A DNA stretch of 64,000 bases from Marinobacterium halophilum (GTDB lineage Bacteria; Pseudomonadota; Gammaproteobacteria; Pseudomonadales; Balneatricaceae): NCBI RefSeq assembly GCF_003014615.1, contig NZ_PYGI01000020.1, positions 29,368 to 93,367 on the forward strand. The letters run 5' to 3'. The position numbers and the translations under genes were made by a program. This document shows, piece after piece, positions 44,828 to 53,977 of this stretch. The number at the start of each line of letters is the position of its first letter. Position 1 is the stretch's first letter. The notes under the pieces are model-generated. The model did no database searches. It was not told the origin of the DNA and saw nothing but the letters and a program-made list of their open reading frames with translations.

Positions 44828-45865
44828 TTATTGAGTGATCTGCTCGATCTCTTCACGGTAGAAAGTAATAGCCTTTCGACCGTCGACCCCCTTATCTTCT
44901 GCCTTGGCAAGCCAGGCCTCACGAATAGGCTGGAAAGCTGTATCAATTGCAGTATTCAGCTCTTCACTCGCCATGATGTAGTCATCACCCAAGCGGGCCT
45001 TAAGCTGTTCACGCGCCATGACATCATTCTCGTGCCAGAGACTGCCCATGCGCACAGCCAACACTTCACCCGAAATCGCCATGATTGCTTGGCGGTCCGA
45101 TTCACTGATTTGGCTCCACTTGGCTTTATTCATAATCACGAAGGTGCTGTTGGTAAAAATGCCGCCCGGGATCTGCGTAATTTTTTCAACATAGTTATCA
45201 ACCTTGAAACCGGTCAACAGTTCATCAGAGAGAGTTGTGCCATCAATGATGCCTCGTGACAGGAACTCACGCAGCTCAGACAGTGAACCTGCGATGGGAA
45301 CAGCACCTAGCGTTTTCAGTGCATCGCCAACTACACTGGTCTGAACACGAATCTTCTTGCCGTTGAAATCATCCGGTGTGGCAATAGCATCCTCTTTCAT
45401 GTGAATGTTGCCACCAGACGTTACGTGTACCGCCAGAGTTATCACGTCGTCATGCATACCTGCTGGCTGGAAATACTTCTCAAACAGGCGCCAATAGGCT
45501 GCCGAGCTAACACCTGCATCCTGATTTGTGAACGGCAGTTCAACCATTTCAGTCAACGGGAAAGCACCCGGCGCATAGCCATGCGGTCCCCAGGCAATAT
45601 CGGCAATACCATTAACGACAGCCTGATAGTTACGCGTCGGCGGCGCCAAAGGCTTGGCAGAAGGCATTACCTTGACGCGCCCCTCGGTTACCTTCTCGAT
45701 TTCATCAAAGTATTTGTACAAGCCCTCTTTCTGCGACCAGTGCTGCGACGGAAACCACTGGTTGTATCTGAGCGTCACATCCGCAGCCCAGCTGGCAGTA
45801 GAGGAAATGAGGGCACCGGTCAGAACGAGTCCGGCCTTGAATGCTTTGCTTGTCTTTATCGACAT
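44828..45865 (-). CDS. dctP: TRAP transporter substrate-binding protein
   Basis: A 345-residue periplasmic binding protein. Signal peptide 1-27 (basic start, hydrophobic core, cleavage after ASWA). The mature part has the DctP-fold features, including GKKIRVQTSVVGDALKTLG with the arginine that usually holds the substrate carboxylate. It belongs to the group of DctP proteins found beside aromatic catabolic genes, so an aromatic or arylalkanoic acid is a reasonable substrate. CGGAG precedes the ATG, and a perfect palindrome lies 38 bases upstream. Confidence 0.92.
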   Translation of the reverse strand: MSIKTSKAFKAGLVLTGALISSTASWAADVTLRYNQWFPSQHWSQKEGLYKYFDEIEKVTEGRVKVMPSAKPLAPPTRNYQAVVNGIADIAWGPHGYAPGAFPLTEMVELPFTNQDAGVSSAAYWRLFEKYFQPAGMHDDVITLAVHVTSGGNIHMKEDAIATPDDFNGKKIRVQTSVVGDALKTLGAVPIAGSLSELREFLSRGIIDGTTLSDELLTGFKVDNYVEKITQIPGGIFTNSTFVIMNKAKWSQISESDRQAIMAISGEVLAVRMGSLWHENDVMAREQLKARLGDDYIMASEELNTAIDTAFQPIREAWLAKAEDKGVDGRKAITFYREEIEQITQ

Positions 45866-45902
45866 TGCTATGGCTCCGATTGTTATTATGTCTTCAACAT
45901 AC

Positions 45903-45918
45903 AGTACAGTACTGTACT
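45903..45918. promoter_or_regulatory. Perfect 16-base palindrome before dctP
   Basis: AGTACAGTACTGTACT is its own reverse complement. It lies 38 bases upstream of the dctP start. On the minus strand a possible -35 (TTGCAA, 45939-45944) lies just before it, so a bound repressor would block initiation. Its core TACAGTACTGTA matches the sites at 57658 and 57878. Confidence 0.75.
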
Positions 45919-46065
45919 TTTAACATTCATGCACACTTTTGCAACACTCTGTTGCTGAAGATTAAGTCAGCCGTGCTAATTGATATTGGAATACTGGATC
46001 AAAACATGCGGCCGGGGCAGCGATGACCACTACCCGGCGCAGCAGCCCACTAAGGAAATAAACGA

Positions 46066-47055
46066 TTATACGAAGGCATCTGCATAGAAATTTCCGTATT
46101 CAAGACCACGATTGACGGTAAAATCTCGGCGTGCAGAATCGATCACGACCGGTGCACCACAAGCATAAACTTGATGTCCAGACAGATCTTGATAGTCTTC
46201 CATCACAGCTGCGTGCACAAAACCGGTCCGTCCGTCCCAACCGGAAAGCTCTTCAGAAAGTACAGGAGTGTATTTAAACCAGTCCTTTTCATCCTGCCAT
46301 TGGCGGCAAAGTTGATCCATGTAAAGATCCTCTGCACGCCGCCCACCCCAGTACAGGTGAACTTTGCGGCGATTACCACCAGCAATCAGCTGCTCCATTA
46401 ATGCCTTGATCGGTGCAAACCCGGTTCCGCTGGCAAGGAAAACAGCAGGGGCTGCGCTGTCACGCAGGTAAAAAGTACCGAACGGCCCTTCAATGGCAAC
46501 GACATTCTTGACCTGGAGCTCATCAAAAATCAGAGGCGTTGCCTGCCCACCAGGCACCAGTCGCACATGCAGCTCGATACACCCATCCGCAGCCTCGGCT
46601 GTAGCCATGGAGTAACTGCGCGTGACCACATTCTTCACGGTCAGATCAACATACTGGCCTGGTACGTAATTGAACACGCAGCCCGGCGCCAACTTACAGG
46701 TTAGTTTTACGACATCATCGGCCAACGGTTCCTTAGCCATCACTCTGGCAGCCACTTTCTGTACGGTGACGCCTTCAAAGCTGGTCACTTCAGGTGAGTG
46801 CAGCACAACGTCACTTTTAACCCGCGCCTGACAGGTCAGCACGGTGGTGCCAGCACGGTCAGAGTCAGTCAGCTCAAGTCCTTCGGGGTACTCAACCTGA
46901 CCGGATGTCAGCTCGGTACGGCAATCACCGCATTTGCCATCACGGCAGCCATGCTTGAGCACAACACCTGATCTCAAAGCCGCATCCAGAAGGCTCTGGG
47001 AAGCATCCGCTTCAAACGTTTTGCCAACCGGATCAACGGTTACGACATGGTTCAT
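46066..47055 (-). CDS. Ring-hydroxylating dioxygenase reductase ([2Fe-2S]-FAD)
   Basis: A 329-residue electron transfer protein. The N-terminal plant-type ferredoxin domain has C37, C42, C45 and C75. The FAD and NAD domains follow (RSYSMATA for FAD; LASGTGFAPIKALMEQL for NAD; YACGAPVVID near the end). It takes electrons from NADH and passes them to the Rieske ferredoxin at 55342, as in three-component (naphthalene dioxygenase-like) systems. It is the last gene of the 57.6-46 kb operon; its start overlaps the aldolase stop (TGATG). Confidence 0.92.
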   Translation of the reverse strand: MNHVVTVDPVGKTFEADASQSLLDAALRSGVVLKHGCRDGKCGDCRTELTSGQVEYPEGLELTDSDRAGTTVLTCQARVKSDVVLHSPEVTSFEGVTVQKVAARVMAKEPLADDVVKLTCKLAPGCVFNYVPGQYVDLTVKNVVTRSYSMATAEAADGCIELHVRLVPGGQATPLIFDELQVKNVVAIEGPFGTFYLRDSAAPAVFLASGTGFAPIKALMEQLIAGGNRRKVHLYWGGRRAEDLYMDQLCRQWQDEKDWFKYTPVLSEELSGWDGRTGFVHAAVMEDYQDLSGHQVYACGAPVVIDSARRDFTVNRGLEYGNFYADAFV

Positions 47056-48083
47056 CAGATCAACCCCTTCTCTTTCGCCATGGTCAGTGCCAAATCTTCA
47101 ATCATGTCTTCCTGTCCACCTACGGTGCCGCGACGGCCCAGTTCAACCAGAATATCGCGAGCCGAGATGCCGTATTTCTGCTCCGCACGTTCCGCAAACA
47201 GCAGGAACGAGGAATACACACCGGCGTAACCCAGGGTCAGCGCGTTGCGATCCACACGGATCGGCTGATCCATCATCGGTACGATCAGGTCTTCGGCCAC
47301 ATCCATGATCTTGTACAGATCAACACCGGTCTCGACGCCCATGCGATCCAGCACCGCGCAAAACACTTCCAGCGGCGTGTTACCGGCGCCGGCACCCAGG
47401 CCTGCAACAGAACCGTCGATGCGCGAGGCACCGGCTTCAATCGCCGCCAGTGAGTTGGCAATCGCCATGCCCATGTTGTGGTGGCCGTGGAAGCCCACTT
47501 CGATATTGGACGGCAGCTCGGCCCGCAGCAGGCCGATCTTGGCGGTCACTTCGTCCGGCAGCATGTAACCGGCGGAATCGGTGGCGTAGATGCAGTTGGC
47601 ACCGTAACCGACCATCAGCTTGGCCTGCTCCAGGACTTTCTCCGGGCTGACCATGTGCGCCATCATCAGGAAGCCGACCGTGTCCATTTCCATCTTGGCG
47701 GCCATGCCGATGTGCTGTTCAGACACATCCGCTTCGGTGCAGTGGGTCGCCACACGGATGGTGGAGACGCCGCAGTCCTTGGCCATTTTCAGGTGGTCAA
47801 CCGTACCGATCCCCGGCAACAGCAGGGCGGAGATTTTGGCGTTTTTCATTTTCGGCACAACGGCGCTGAGGTATTCCTCGTCGCTGTGGGCCGGGAAGCC
47901 GTAGTTCAGTGAGCGACCACCAAGGCCGTCACCGTGGGTGACTTCGATCAGTGGCATGCCCGCCTCATCCATCGCCGTGGCAACGTTGACCATCTGGTCC
48001 AGGCTGATCTGGTGGCGCTTGGCATGCATGCCATCACGCAGAGACATGTCGTGCAGCGTGACTTTTTTACCGTTCAAATTCAT
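47055..48083 (-). CDS. 4-hydroxy-2-oxovalerate aldolase, second copy
   Basis: Same function and length (342 residues) as the gene at 291-1319, with the same R16, D17, H20, H199 and H201. The start is taken as ATG 48083, eight bases after GGGAGAG, matching the other copy; ATG 48089 is less well placed. By eye about two dozen residues differ between copies, mostly conservative. It lies between the acetaldehyde dehydrogenase and the reductase genes. Confidence 0.95.
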   Translation of the reverse strand: MNLNGKKVTLHDMSLRDGMHAKRHQISLDQMVNVATAMDEAGMPLIEVTHGDGLGGRSLNYGFPAHSDEEYLSAVVPKMKNAKISALLLPGIGTVDHLKMAKDCGVSTIRVATHCTEADVSEQHIGMAAKMEMDTVGFLMMAHMVSPEKVLEQAKLMVGYGANCIYATDSAGYMLPDEVTAKIGLLRAELPSNIEVGFHGHHNMGMAIANSLAAIEAGASRIDGSVAGLGAGAGNTPLEVFCAVLDRMGVETGVDLYKIMDVAEDLIVPMMDQPIRVDRNALTLGYAGVYSSFLLFAERAEQKYGISARDILVELGRRGTVGGQEDMIEDLALTMAKEKGLI

Positions 48084-48098
48084 TATCATCTCTCCCGC

Positions 48099-49010
48099 TT
48101 AGCCGCGTGCCGGCAGTGTGATGGTGCCGTTGGCCGCTTCTTCAGCGAACATCTCGGCGGTGCGCAGACCGGCTGCGGTCATGATGTCCAGGTTGCCGGC
48201 GTACTTGGGCAGGAAGTCGCCCAGACCTTCGACCTGCATGAAACAGGACACCTTGTTGCCATCAAAGATCGGGCCGTTGACCAGGGTGTAACCCGGTACG
48301 TATTTCTGCACCTCTTTCACCATGGCATGGACGGACTCGGTGATCGCGGCCTGATCCGGCTCGCTCTCGGTTAGGCAGTGGATGGTGTCACGCATCATCA
48401 GCGGCGGCTCGGCCGGATTGATGATGATGATCGCCTTGCCCTCTTTGGCACCGCCGACCTTCTCAACGGCACCGGCAGTGGTGCGGGTGAACTCGTCGAT
48501 GTTCTGACGGGTGCCCGGCCCGACGGAGCGGGAGGAGACGGTGGCGATGATCTCGCCGTACTCAACCGGCTGCACGCGGGATACGGCGGCAACCATCGGG
48601 ATCGTCGCCTGGCCACCGCAGGTGACCATGTTGACGTTCATCTCCAGGTTCTTGGCGTGGTCGGCCAGGTTCACCGGCGGGACACAGAACGGGCCGACGG
48701 CCGCGGGCGTCAGGTCGATCATGATCACGCCCAGCTCGTTCAGCTTGCGGCTGTTCTCGGCATGAACGTAGGCCGAGGTGGCGTCAAAAGCCACCCGGAT
48801 GTCGTCTTCAATGACGTGCGGCAGGATACCGTCCACGCCGGTAGCGCAGGTTTTGATGCCCATCTCGGCGGCGCGTTTGAGGCCTTCGGACTCGGGGTCG
48901 ATACCGACCATCCACACCGGCTCGATCCACTCGGAACGCTGCATTTTCATCAGCAGATCGGTGCCGATGTTACCCGGGCCAATGATGACCGCTTTCAGTT
49001 TTTTGCTCAT
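48099..49010 (-). CDS. Acetaldehyde dehydrogenase (acylating), complete copy
   Basis: A 303-residue NAD- and CoA-dependent enzyme that turns acetaldehyde into acetyl-CoA. It has the Rossmann motif GPGNIG (11-16) and the catalytic C131 in MVTCGGQAT. The start is ATG 49010 after GGATGAG. Its last 83 bases before and including the spacer to the aldolase gene are identical to the partial copy at the left end of the window (48091-48173 versus 201-283). It works in complex with the aldolase that follows. Confidence 0.95.
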   Translation of the reverse strand: MSKKLKAVIIGPGNIGTDLLMKMQRSEWIEPVWMVGIDPESEGLKRAAEMGIKTCATGVDGILPHVIEDDIRVAFDATSAYVHAENSRKLNELGVIMIDLTPAAVGPFCVPPVNLADHAKNLEMNVNMVTCGGQATIPMVAAVSRVQPVEYGEIIATVSSRSVGPGTRQNIDEFTRTTAGAVEKVGGAKEGKAIIIINPAEPPLMMRDTIHCLTESEPDQAAITESVHAMVKEVQKYVPGYTLVNGPIFDGNKVSCFMQVEGLGDFLPKYAGNLDIMTAAGLRTAEMFAEEAANGTITLPARG

Positions 49011-49025
49011 ATGATTCTCATCCAA

Positions 49026-50861
49026 TCAAATAATGCTCAGAGCCAGCTCATCCGGTTTGTCGACATAGAGACGTTCCACATCGGCCTGCCGTGTCTCCAG
49101 CATCCGTCTCTGGTTCAGGTTGCCCTTGTCGGTTACTTCGCCCTTCTCGATCTCGGCGGGCATTTCCAGCACCAGCAAACGGCAGATTTTCTGTGCCGAG
49201 CCCTTGGCCACCTGCGCCATCAGCGTCATGGCCGTATTCAGCTCTTCACGCACATGAGGCTCCTGCATCAGTTCCGAACCGGTCATGCTACCGTCCCGGT
49301 CTTCAGCCAGCTTGCGCATGCGCGGTCCCGGAATGACCAGCAGGCCCAGGCAATCTCGGTCATGTCCGGTCACGACCACATCTGTTACCAGGTCACCAAA
49401 GAACTTGTGTACGTTGGCACGGATACTGGCAACGCAAACCCAGGTGCCCGTACTCAGCTTGAAATCTTCGGAGACACGACCATCAAAACGGATACCGGCA
49501 GAGGCATCGCTCGGGTCTTGCAGCTGCCCAGCATCACCAATGCAGTAGAAGCCTTCGTCATCAAAGGCCTCAGCGGTCTTTTCAGGGTCTCGCAGGTATT
49601 CGCTGAAGACGATGGGCCCCTTGATCCGCATCTCCAGCTTGGAGCCGTTGGGCACGAACTTCATCTCGACACCGGGAAAAGGCACACCGATGTTACCCGG
49701 TCGATCCAGACGCCAGTGCACATTGGTAATAGCGGGTGCCGTCTCAGTAGCCCCCCACTCGGTGGTAAAGAAAACATCATTGCCGGTGGCTTCACACAGC
49801 TGCTTCAGCTCATCCCAGACCGGTACAGGAAGCGCGGCTGCGGCATAAAACAGCATATCCAGGTTGGAAAAGAATGTGCGACACAGCTCTTCATCATCCC
49901 GCATGTGCTCCAACAGTACTTCGTATCCCTTGGGCACATTGAAGAACAGGTTAGGTTTCACATGACGGAGGTTACGAATGGTTTCGCCAATCAGCCCCGG
50001 CAACGGCTTGCCGCTGTCGATATAGAGAGAACCACCGTTGCGCAGCACCAGGTTAAAGTTGTGGTTGGTGCCGAAAATATGACTCCAGGGCAGCCAGTCC
50101 AGTACACGTGGCGCCTTGCTTTCAACGAAGGGCCAGTACTGTGCAATCATCTGCTGATTAGCACACATCATGCGCTGGGTATTGACCACCACCTTCGGAA
50201 CACCGGTCGAACCCGAAGTCAGCAGGTACTTGGCGTGGGTGTCAGGCCCGATAGAAGCAAAACGGTTATCAACCGCTTCGGTCACCTCTTTTTCCAGCAT
50301 CTCCTTGAGACAGTGGATCTGACTGTCCTCTGCAATATTGCGTGACGCGATGAACACCTCGGTGCCCGCGCAGGCCTCAAAGGAAGTACGGAAGAGTTCG
50401 GCATCGTCGGCAAAGATCGCACAGGGATTCAGCTTGTCGATGATGGTCTTAAGACGCTCATGCGAGCGCGACATCAGCGAGTAAGCGACGGAGACGGGTG
50501 TCACCGGCAGACCGATATACATCGCGGCCATCTGGACCAGCGCATGATCTACCGAGTTGCCGGACAGTATCACCAGCGGTCGCTGATCGTCGTTGGGAAG
50601 CCCTAGATCGATCAATCCCTGAGCGACGGCTCGGGCCCGATTACGGAACTCGGCATAGCTCACTTCGTCCCATGTACTACCATGACGTTCAGCAATGAAG
50701 ACCTGTCCCGGACGCTCTTCTGCCCACCTTTCCAGCCAGTCACCGACACAACGATCATATGTGTCGAGTTCTGTTTCAGACTTGACGATAAAGGCACCGT
50801 CAGCGCAGGTTTCAACTGTCACACGCGTGCTTGGCAGCTGTGAAAAAACATCAGCACCCAT
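49026..50861 (-). CDS. Acyl-CoA synthetase, feruloyl-CoA synthase-like
   Basis: A 611-residue AMP-forming ligase. The ATP motif is [11 protein letters not shown]; the adenylate motif region is [12 protein letters not shown]; the hinge/lysine region is near the C-terminus ([14 protein letters not shown]). The closest family by eye is the feruloyl-CoA synthase group, which activates aromatic or arylalkenoic acids. In a ring-cleavage operon it may activate the acid side chain of the substrate, or the acid released by the C-C hydrolase. Which of these holds is not decidable from sequence. Confidence 0.85.
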   Translation of the reverse strand: MGADVFSQLPSTRVTVETCADGAFIVKSETELDTYDRCVGDWLERWAEERPGQVFIAERHGSTWDEVSYAEFRNRARAVAQGLIDLGLPNDDQRPLVILSGNSVDHALVQMAAMYIGLPVTPVSVAYSLMSRSHERLKTIIDKLNPCAIFADDAELFRTSFEACAGTEVFIASRNIAEDSQIHCLKEMLEKEVTEAVDNRFASIGPDTHAKYLLTSGSTGVPKVVVNTQRMMCANQQMIAQYWPFVESKAPRVLDWLPWSHIFGTNHNFNLVLRNGGSLYIDSGKPLPGLIGETIRNLRHVKPNLFFNVPKGYEVLLEHMRDDEELCRTFFSNLDMLFYAAAALPVPVWDELKQLCEATGNDVFFTTEWGATETAPAITNVHWRLDRPGNIGVPFPGVEMKFVPNGSKLEMRIKGPIVFSEYLRDPEKTAEAFDDEGFYCIGDAGQLQDPSDASAGIRFDGRVSEDFKLSTGTWVCVASIRANVHKFFGDLVTDVVVTGHDRDCLGLLVIPGPRMRKLAEDRDGSMTGSELMQEPHVREELNTAMTLMAQVAKGSAQKICRLLVLEMPAEIEKGEVTDKGNLNQRRMLETRQADVERLYVDKPDELALSII

Positions 50862-50899
50862 AATAAAAACCTTTGTTATATCTTATTGTTATCCGCTCG

Positions 50900-51682
50900 T
50901 TAGCCGGCATTCAGCACTAGGTCGCCCAGTTGTTCAAAGCTGAATTTCAACTGCTCTCCAGGCCTGATATTGACCATGGGTGCCATCGCTCCTGACAACA
51001 CCAGGTGCCCCTTTTTGATCGGTGTACCCAGATCGATCAGCTTACGCGCCAGCCACCAGGTCGCATTCAGCGGATTGCCCAGGCAGGCCGCTCCAGTGCC
51101 ACTGATCGTGTCCATGCCTTCCGCCTCGACGGCAACCGTAAGACGGGTAAAATCCACACCGGCCGGATCAAAGCGTCGGCTGCCCACCAGATACAGAGCC
51201 GAAGAGGCATTATCGGCTACCGTATCAACGATATTGATCTTCCAGTCACGCACCACCGAGTCGACAATTTCCACCACCGGCATGAAGCAATCGATTTCCG
51301 CCAGCAACTCAGTAAACGTCAGGTCCTTGCAATCCAGGTCATTCTTGAACACAAACCCGATCTCGCCTTCAGCCTTGGGGGCGATCAGCTGTGAACAGTC
51401 GACCAGCTCACCAGAACGACGCTCCATATCTGCAAACAGGACACCATAGTCAGGCTGGTCGACACCCAACTGTTGCTGTACCGCTTCGGAGGTCAGGCCG
51501 ATCTTGTACCCGGTAATACGCCCCCCTTTTTCCAAACGGTCACGATTGACCAGCTGCTGTACCGCATAGGCATCGTCCATACCAAAGTGAGGGTAATCCG
51601 CCGAAATAGGTCCAGTCGCGCAAGTGTCTGCTCTGGCTTTAATGATGCGCTGCGCGACAGCATTGAACTCTTCCTGACTCAT
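50900..51682 (-). CDS. 2-hydroxypenta-2,4-dienoate hydratase
   Basis: A 260-residue protein of the MhpD/2-keto-4-pentenoate hydratase family, with YKIGLTSEAVQ, KAEGEIGFVF (metal-binding acidic residues), MPVVEIVDS and GNPLNATWWLARKL. It adds water to 2-hydroxypentadienoate to give 4-hydroxy-2-oxovalerate, the aldolase substrate. It directly abuts the gene before it, with no spacer. Confidence 0.92.
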   Translation of the reverse strand: MSQEEFNAVAQRIIKARADTCATGPISADYPHFGMDDAYAVQQLVNRDRLEKGGRITGYKIGLTSEAVQQQLGVDQPDYGVLFADMERRSGELVDCSQLIAPKAEGEIGFVFKNDLDCKDLTFTELLAEIDCFMPVVEIVDSVVRDWKINIVDTVADNASSALYLVGSRRFDPAGVDFTRLTVAVEAEGMDTISGTGAACLGNPLNATWWLARKLIDLGTPIKKGHLVLSGAMAPMVNIRPGEQLKFSFEQLGDLVLNAG

Positions 51683-52609
51683 TTACAGGTATCCCTCTGA
51701 CAACTGTTTCGTTTTTCTCAGAGCCGCCGAATATTCCGCATGCAGCTTGTCCATAATCTGACAGGTCGATACCACTGCACGAGTTGCACCCACCCCCTGC
51801 CCGGCCGACCAGACATCCTTCCAGGCCTTGTTTGCGGTGGAAATGTTGCCGGAAAAATCGATCGGCTTGGCACTTGCTCCCTGATCCAGCGGAATACCCG
51901 CCCGCTCAAGGCTGGCTCTCATCCAAGTGGCATTGACGCCGCTGACCGCAGTGGTTTCAACGATATCTTCAAGACCCGAGGCCACCAGCATGTCGCAATA
52001 GTCACCATTGGCGAAGCTCTCTTGCGCTGCGATGAAGCGTGTACCGGACACCACAAAATCCGCGCCGGCAACCTGCATGGCCAGTACGTCTTCGCCACGC
52101 GATACGCAGCCAGCGACACCTAAGGGGCCATCCCAGAATTCACGTACCTCATGGATGAAAGCCAATGGGTTATATCGGCCGGTATGGCCGCCAGCTCCGC
52201 TGCAGACCAAAATCAGGCCATCAACACCCGCCGCGATGGACTTCCGCGCCATCGTCGGGGTAATTACATCGGCAACCACCAGGCCACCATAGGCTTTTAC
52301 TGCTTCTGTCACTCGCGCTGGAGAGCCAAGCGCAGTAGAAACAATGGCGGGCTGATAGCGACGCACCAGTTCCAACTCCGCTTCAAAACGGTCATATGAG
52401 GAGTGGACGATCATGTTGAACAACCAGGGCAGCTGCTCGGCATGAATCTGCGCCATCCACTCACCCAACGTCTCAACGGTGCGCGCATTGGCCGCTGGAA
52501 GCGCACCAATGGCCCCGGCTCGGGCACTGGCAATCACCAATTCTGGAGACGACACCAGAAACATCGGCGCGACCAGCAGGGGCAAGCGTGTGGTTTCGAA
52601 GACATTCAT
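51683..52609 (-). CDS. Nitronate monooxygenase-like flavoprotein
   Basis: A 308-residue FMN enzyme of the 2-nitropropane dioxygenase/nitronate monooxygenase family: LPLLVAPMFLVSSPELV at the start, VCSGAGGHTGRYNPLAF with the likely catalytic histidine, and GADFVVSGTRFIAAQES for FMN phosphate. The start is ATG 52609. The frame is open upstream but only this start fits the family. Members also act as enoyl reductases or on other substrates. Its role in an aromatic ring-cleavage operon is unclear: either the substrate bears a nitro group or the enzyme has another redox task. Confidence 0.85.
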   Translation of the reverse strand: MNVFETTRLPLLVAPMFLVSSPELVIASARAGAIGALPAANARTVETLGEWMAQIHAEQLPWLFNMIVHSSYDRFEAELELVRRYQPAIVSTALGSPARVTEAVKAYGGLVVADVITPTMARKSIAAGVDGLILVCSGAGGHTGRYNPLAFIHEVREFWDGPLGVAGCVSRGEDVLAMQVAGADFVVSGTRFIAAQESFANGDYCDMLVASGLEDIVETTAVSGVNATWMRASLERAGIPLDQGASAKPIDFSGNISTANKAWKDVWSAGQGVGATRAVVSTCQIMDKLHAEYSAALRKTKQLSEGYL

Positions 52610-52646
52610 TATTTTTATGCTCCGGTTAAATGACGGGGTCAGGTGT

Positions 52647-53429
52647 TCATCTAGCGACCCAGCCACCGTCACTGTGAATGACACAGCCGGTGGTCATCGG
52701 GGACTGTTCGTTGGACGCCAGCACTACATAGAGCGCAGCATGATCCGAGGGTGATGCCATCCGCTTGAGTGGTACGGCATTGGCCGCATTCTCATGGAAT
52801 CCCTGAATGTGATTGAGCGGTTGAGCACGCCCCGAAATGCCATCCACCGATTTCATCTCGGTATCGGTCGCACCCGGCGACACGCCGTTCACTCGCACAT
52901 CCGGTGCCATTTCATAGGCCAGCTGTTTAATCATGCCGACAACCGCATGCTTGGAAGTGACATAGAGAATGCCGCCGCCACCGGGATAAAAACCGGAGTT
53001 GGAGACCGTAAGAATGATATTGCCGCCACTTTTTTTCAGCTCTTCCTGCGCCGCACGAACCCCGTTGAGATAACCCATCACGTTCACGTGAAACAGACTG
53101 TCGAAGTTGTCCGCGAGTTTTTCAGGCGCGATTTTGCGCAGCGGTACGAAATAGTCGAACAGCGCCGCATTACCCACGAAGATATCAAGTTTGCCAAATG
53201 CGGCGACCGTATCGGCGACCGCACGCGCGTTATCCTCGTACTCTGTCACATCGCCCTGCACCGTAATCAGCCCTTCGGGGAAATCACGCGCAAGCGCATC
53301 AAGCTTGTCGGCGTTGATATCAAACACCGCCACCTTTGCCCCTTCGGCCAGATAGCGTTCAACCACGGCCCGGCCGATACCATCGGCACCGCCGGAGACC
53401 AGTGCAACCTTGGATTCAAGCGTAGTCAT
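52647..53429 (-). CDS. cis-Dihydrodiol dehydrogenase (SDR)
   Basis: A 260-residue short-chain dehydrogenase of the BphB/HcaB type, with SGGADGIGRAVV for NAD binding, the NAALFDY region, a catalytic serine in LTVSNSGFYPGGGG, and YVTSKHAVVG (Tyr and Lys). It oxidises the cis-dihydrodiol made by the dioxygenase to the catechol. It follows the beta subunit gene after eight bases. Confidence 0.9.
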   Translation of the reverse strand: MTTLESKVALVSGGADGIGRAVVERYLAEGAKVAVFDINADKLDALARDFPEGLITVQGDVTEYEDNARAVADTVAAFGKLDIFVGNAALFDYFVPLRKIAPEKLADNFDSLFHVNVMGYLNGVRAAQEELKKSGGNIILTVSNSGFYPGGGGILYVTSKHAVVGMIKQLAYEMAPDVRVNGVSPGATDTEMKSVDGISGRAQPLNHIQGFHENAANAVPLKRMASPSDHAALYVVLASNEQSPMTTGCVIHSDGGWVAR

Positions 53430-53437
53430 ACAGCACC

Positions 53438-53977
53438 TCAGAGGAAGGTATTGATGTTCTTGCAGGTCAGCGTTGCGTTCGGGATCAGGATCAGACGCTT
53501 CTTGATCTTGAAGCTCTCCCCGTCCTGCACGATCAGATCCTGACGACGACCATAGATCACATACTCTTCATCCAGACCACGGCTGCGCACGCTCTGAAAG
53601 GTGGAATGCACGACGTACTCACCATCGTTTTCGCCGTAATAGACTTCCACGTTGGACAGTTGGTGTACGTTACGGGTGGCCGGGTTCTCGGCCCAGGCAG
53701 AAGGCTGCTTGAAGCGCGCCACACGGCGGCCAAGATCGCGCAGGCTGTCATCGAAAAAGGCCATGTGGTCGGTGGCATAAAAGCCGTGTTCCAACAGGTT
53801 TTCGCGGCGACGGTTCTCAATACCGGGCATCCAGTAATGGATTTCGTCGTGCATCAGCGCCAGCCAATCATCGAAACGCTCGTCGTCCAGCAAACGATAT
53901 TCGTAGTTCAGGAAGTGACTGATCCGATAATGCTGCTCAACTGAAACCGGGCGCTGTTCGTCATAGAGTGCGGTCAT
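53438..53977 (-). CDS. Ring-hydroxylating dioxygenase beta subunit
   Basis: A 179-residue structural subunit of the aromatic dioxygenase (NTF2-like fold), with ISHFLNYEYRLLDDERFDDWLAL, DIHYWMP-like EIHYWMPGIENRR and YGRRQDLIV. It pairs with the alpha subunit encoded just before it, and its ATG overlaps the alpha stop (TAATG). Confidence 0.92.
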   Translation of the reverse strand: MTALYDEQRPVSVEQHYRISHFLNYEYRLLDDERFDDWLALMHDEIHYWMPGIENRRRENLLEHGFYATDHMAFFDDSLRDLGRRVARFKQPSAWAENPATRNVHQLSNVEVYYGENDGEYVVHSTFQSVRSRGLDEEYVIYGRRQDLIVQDGESFKIKKRLILIPNATLTCKNINTFL

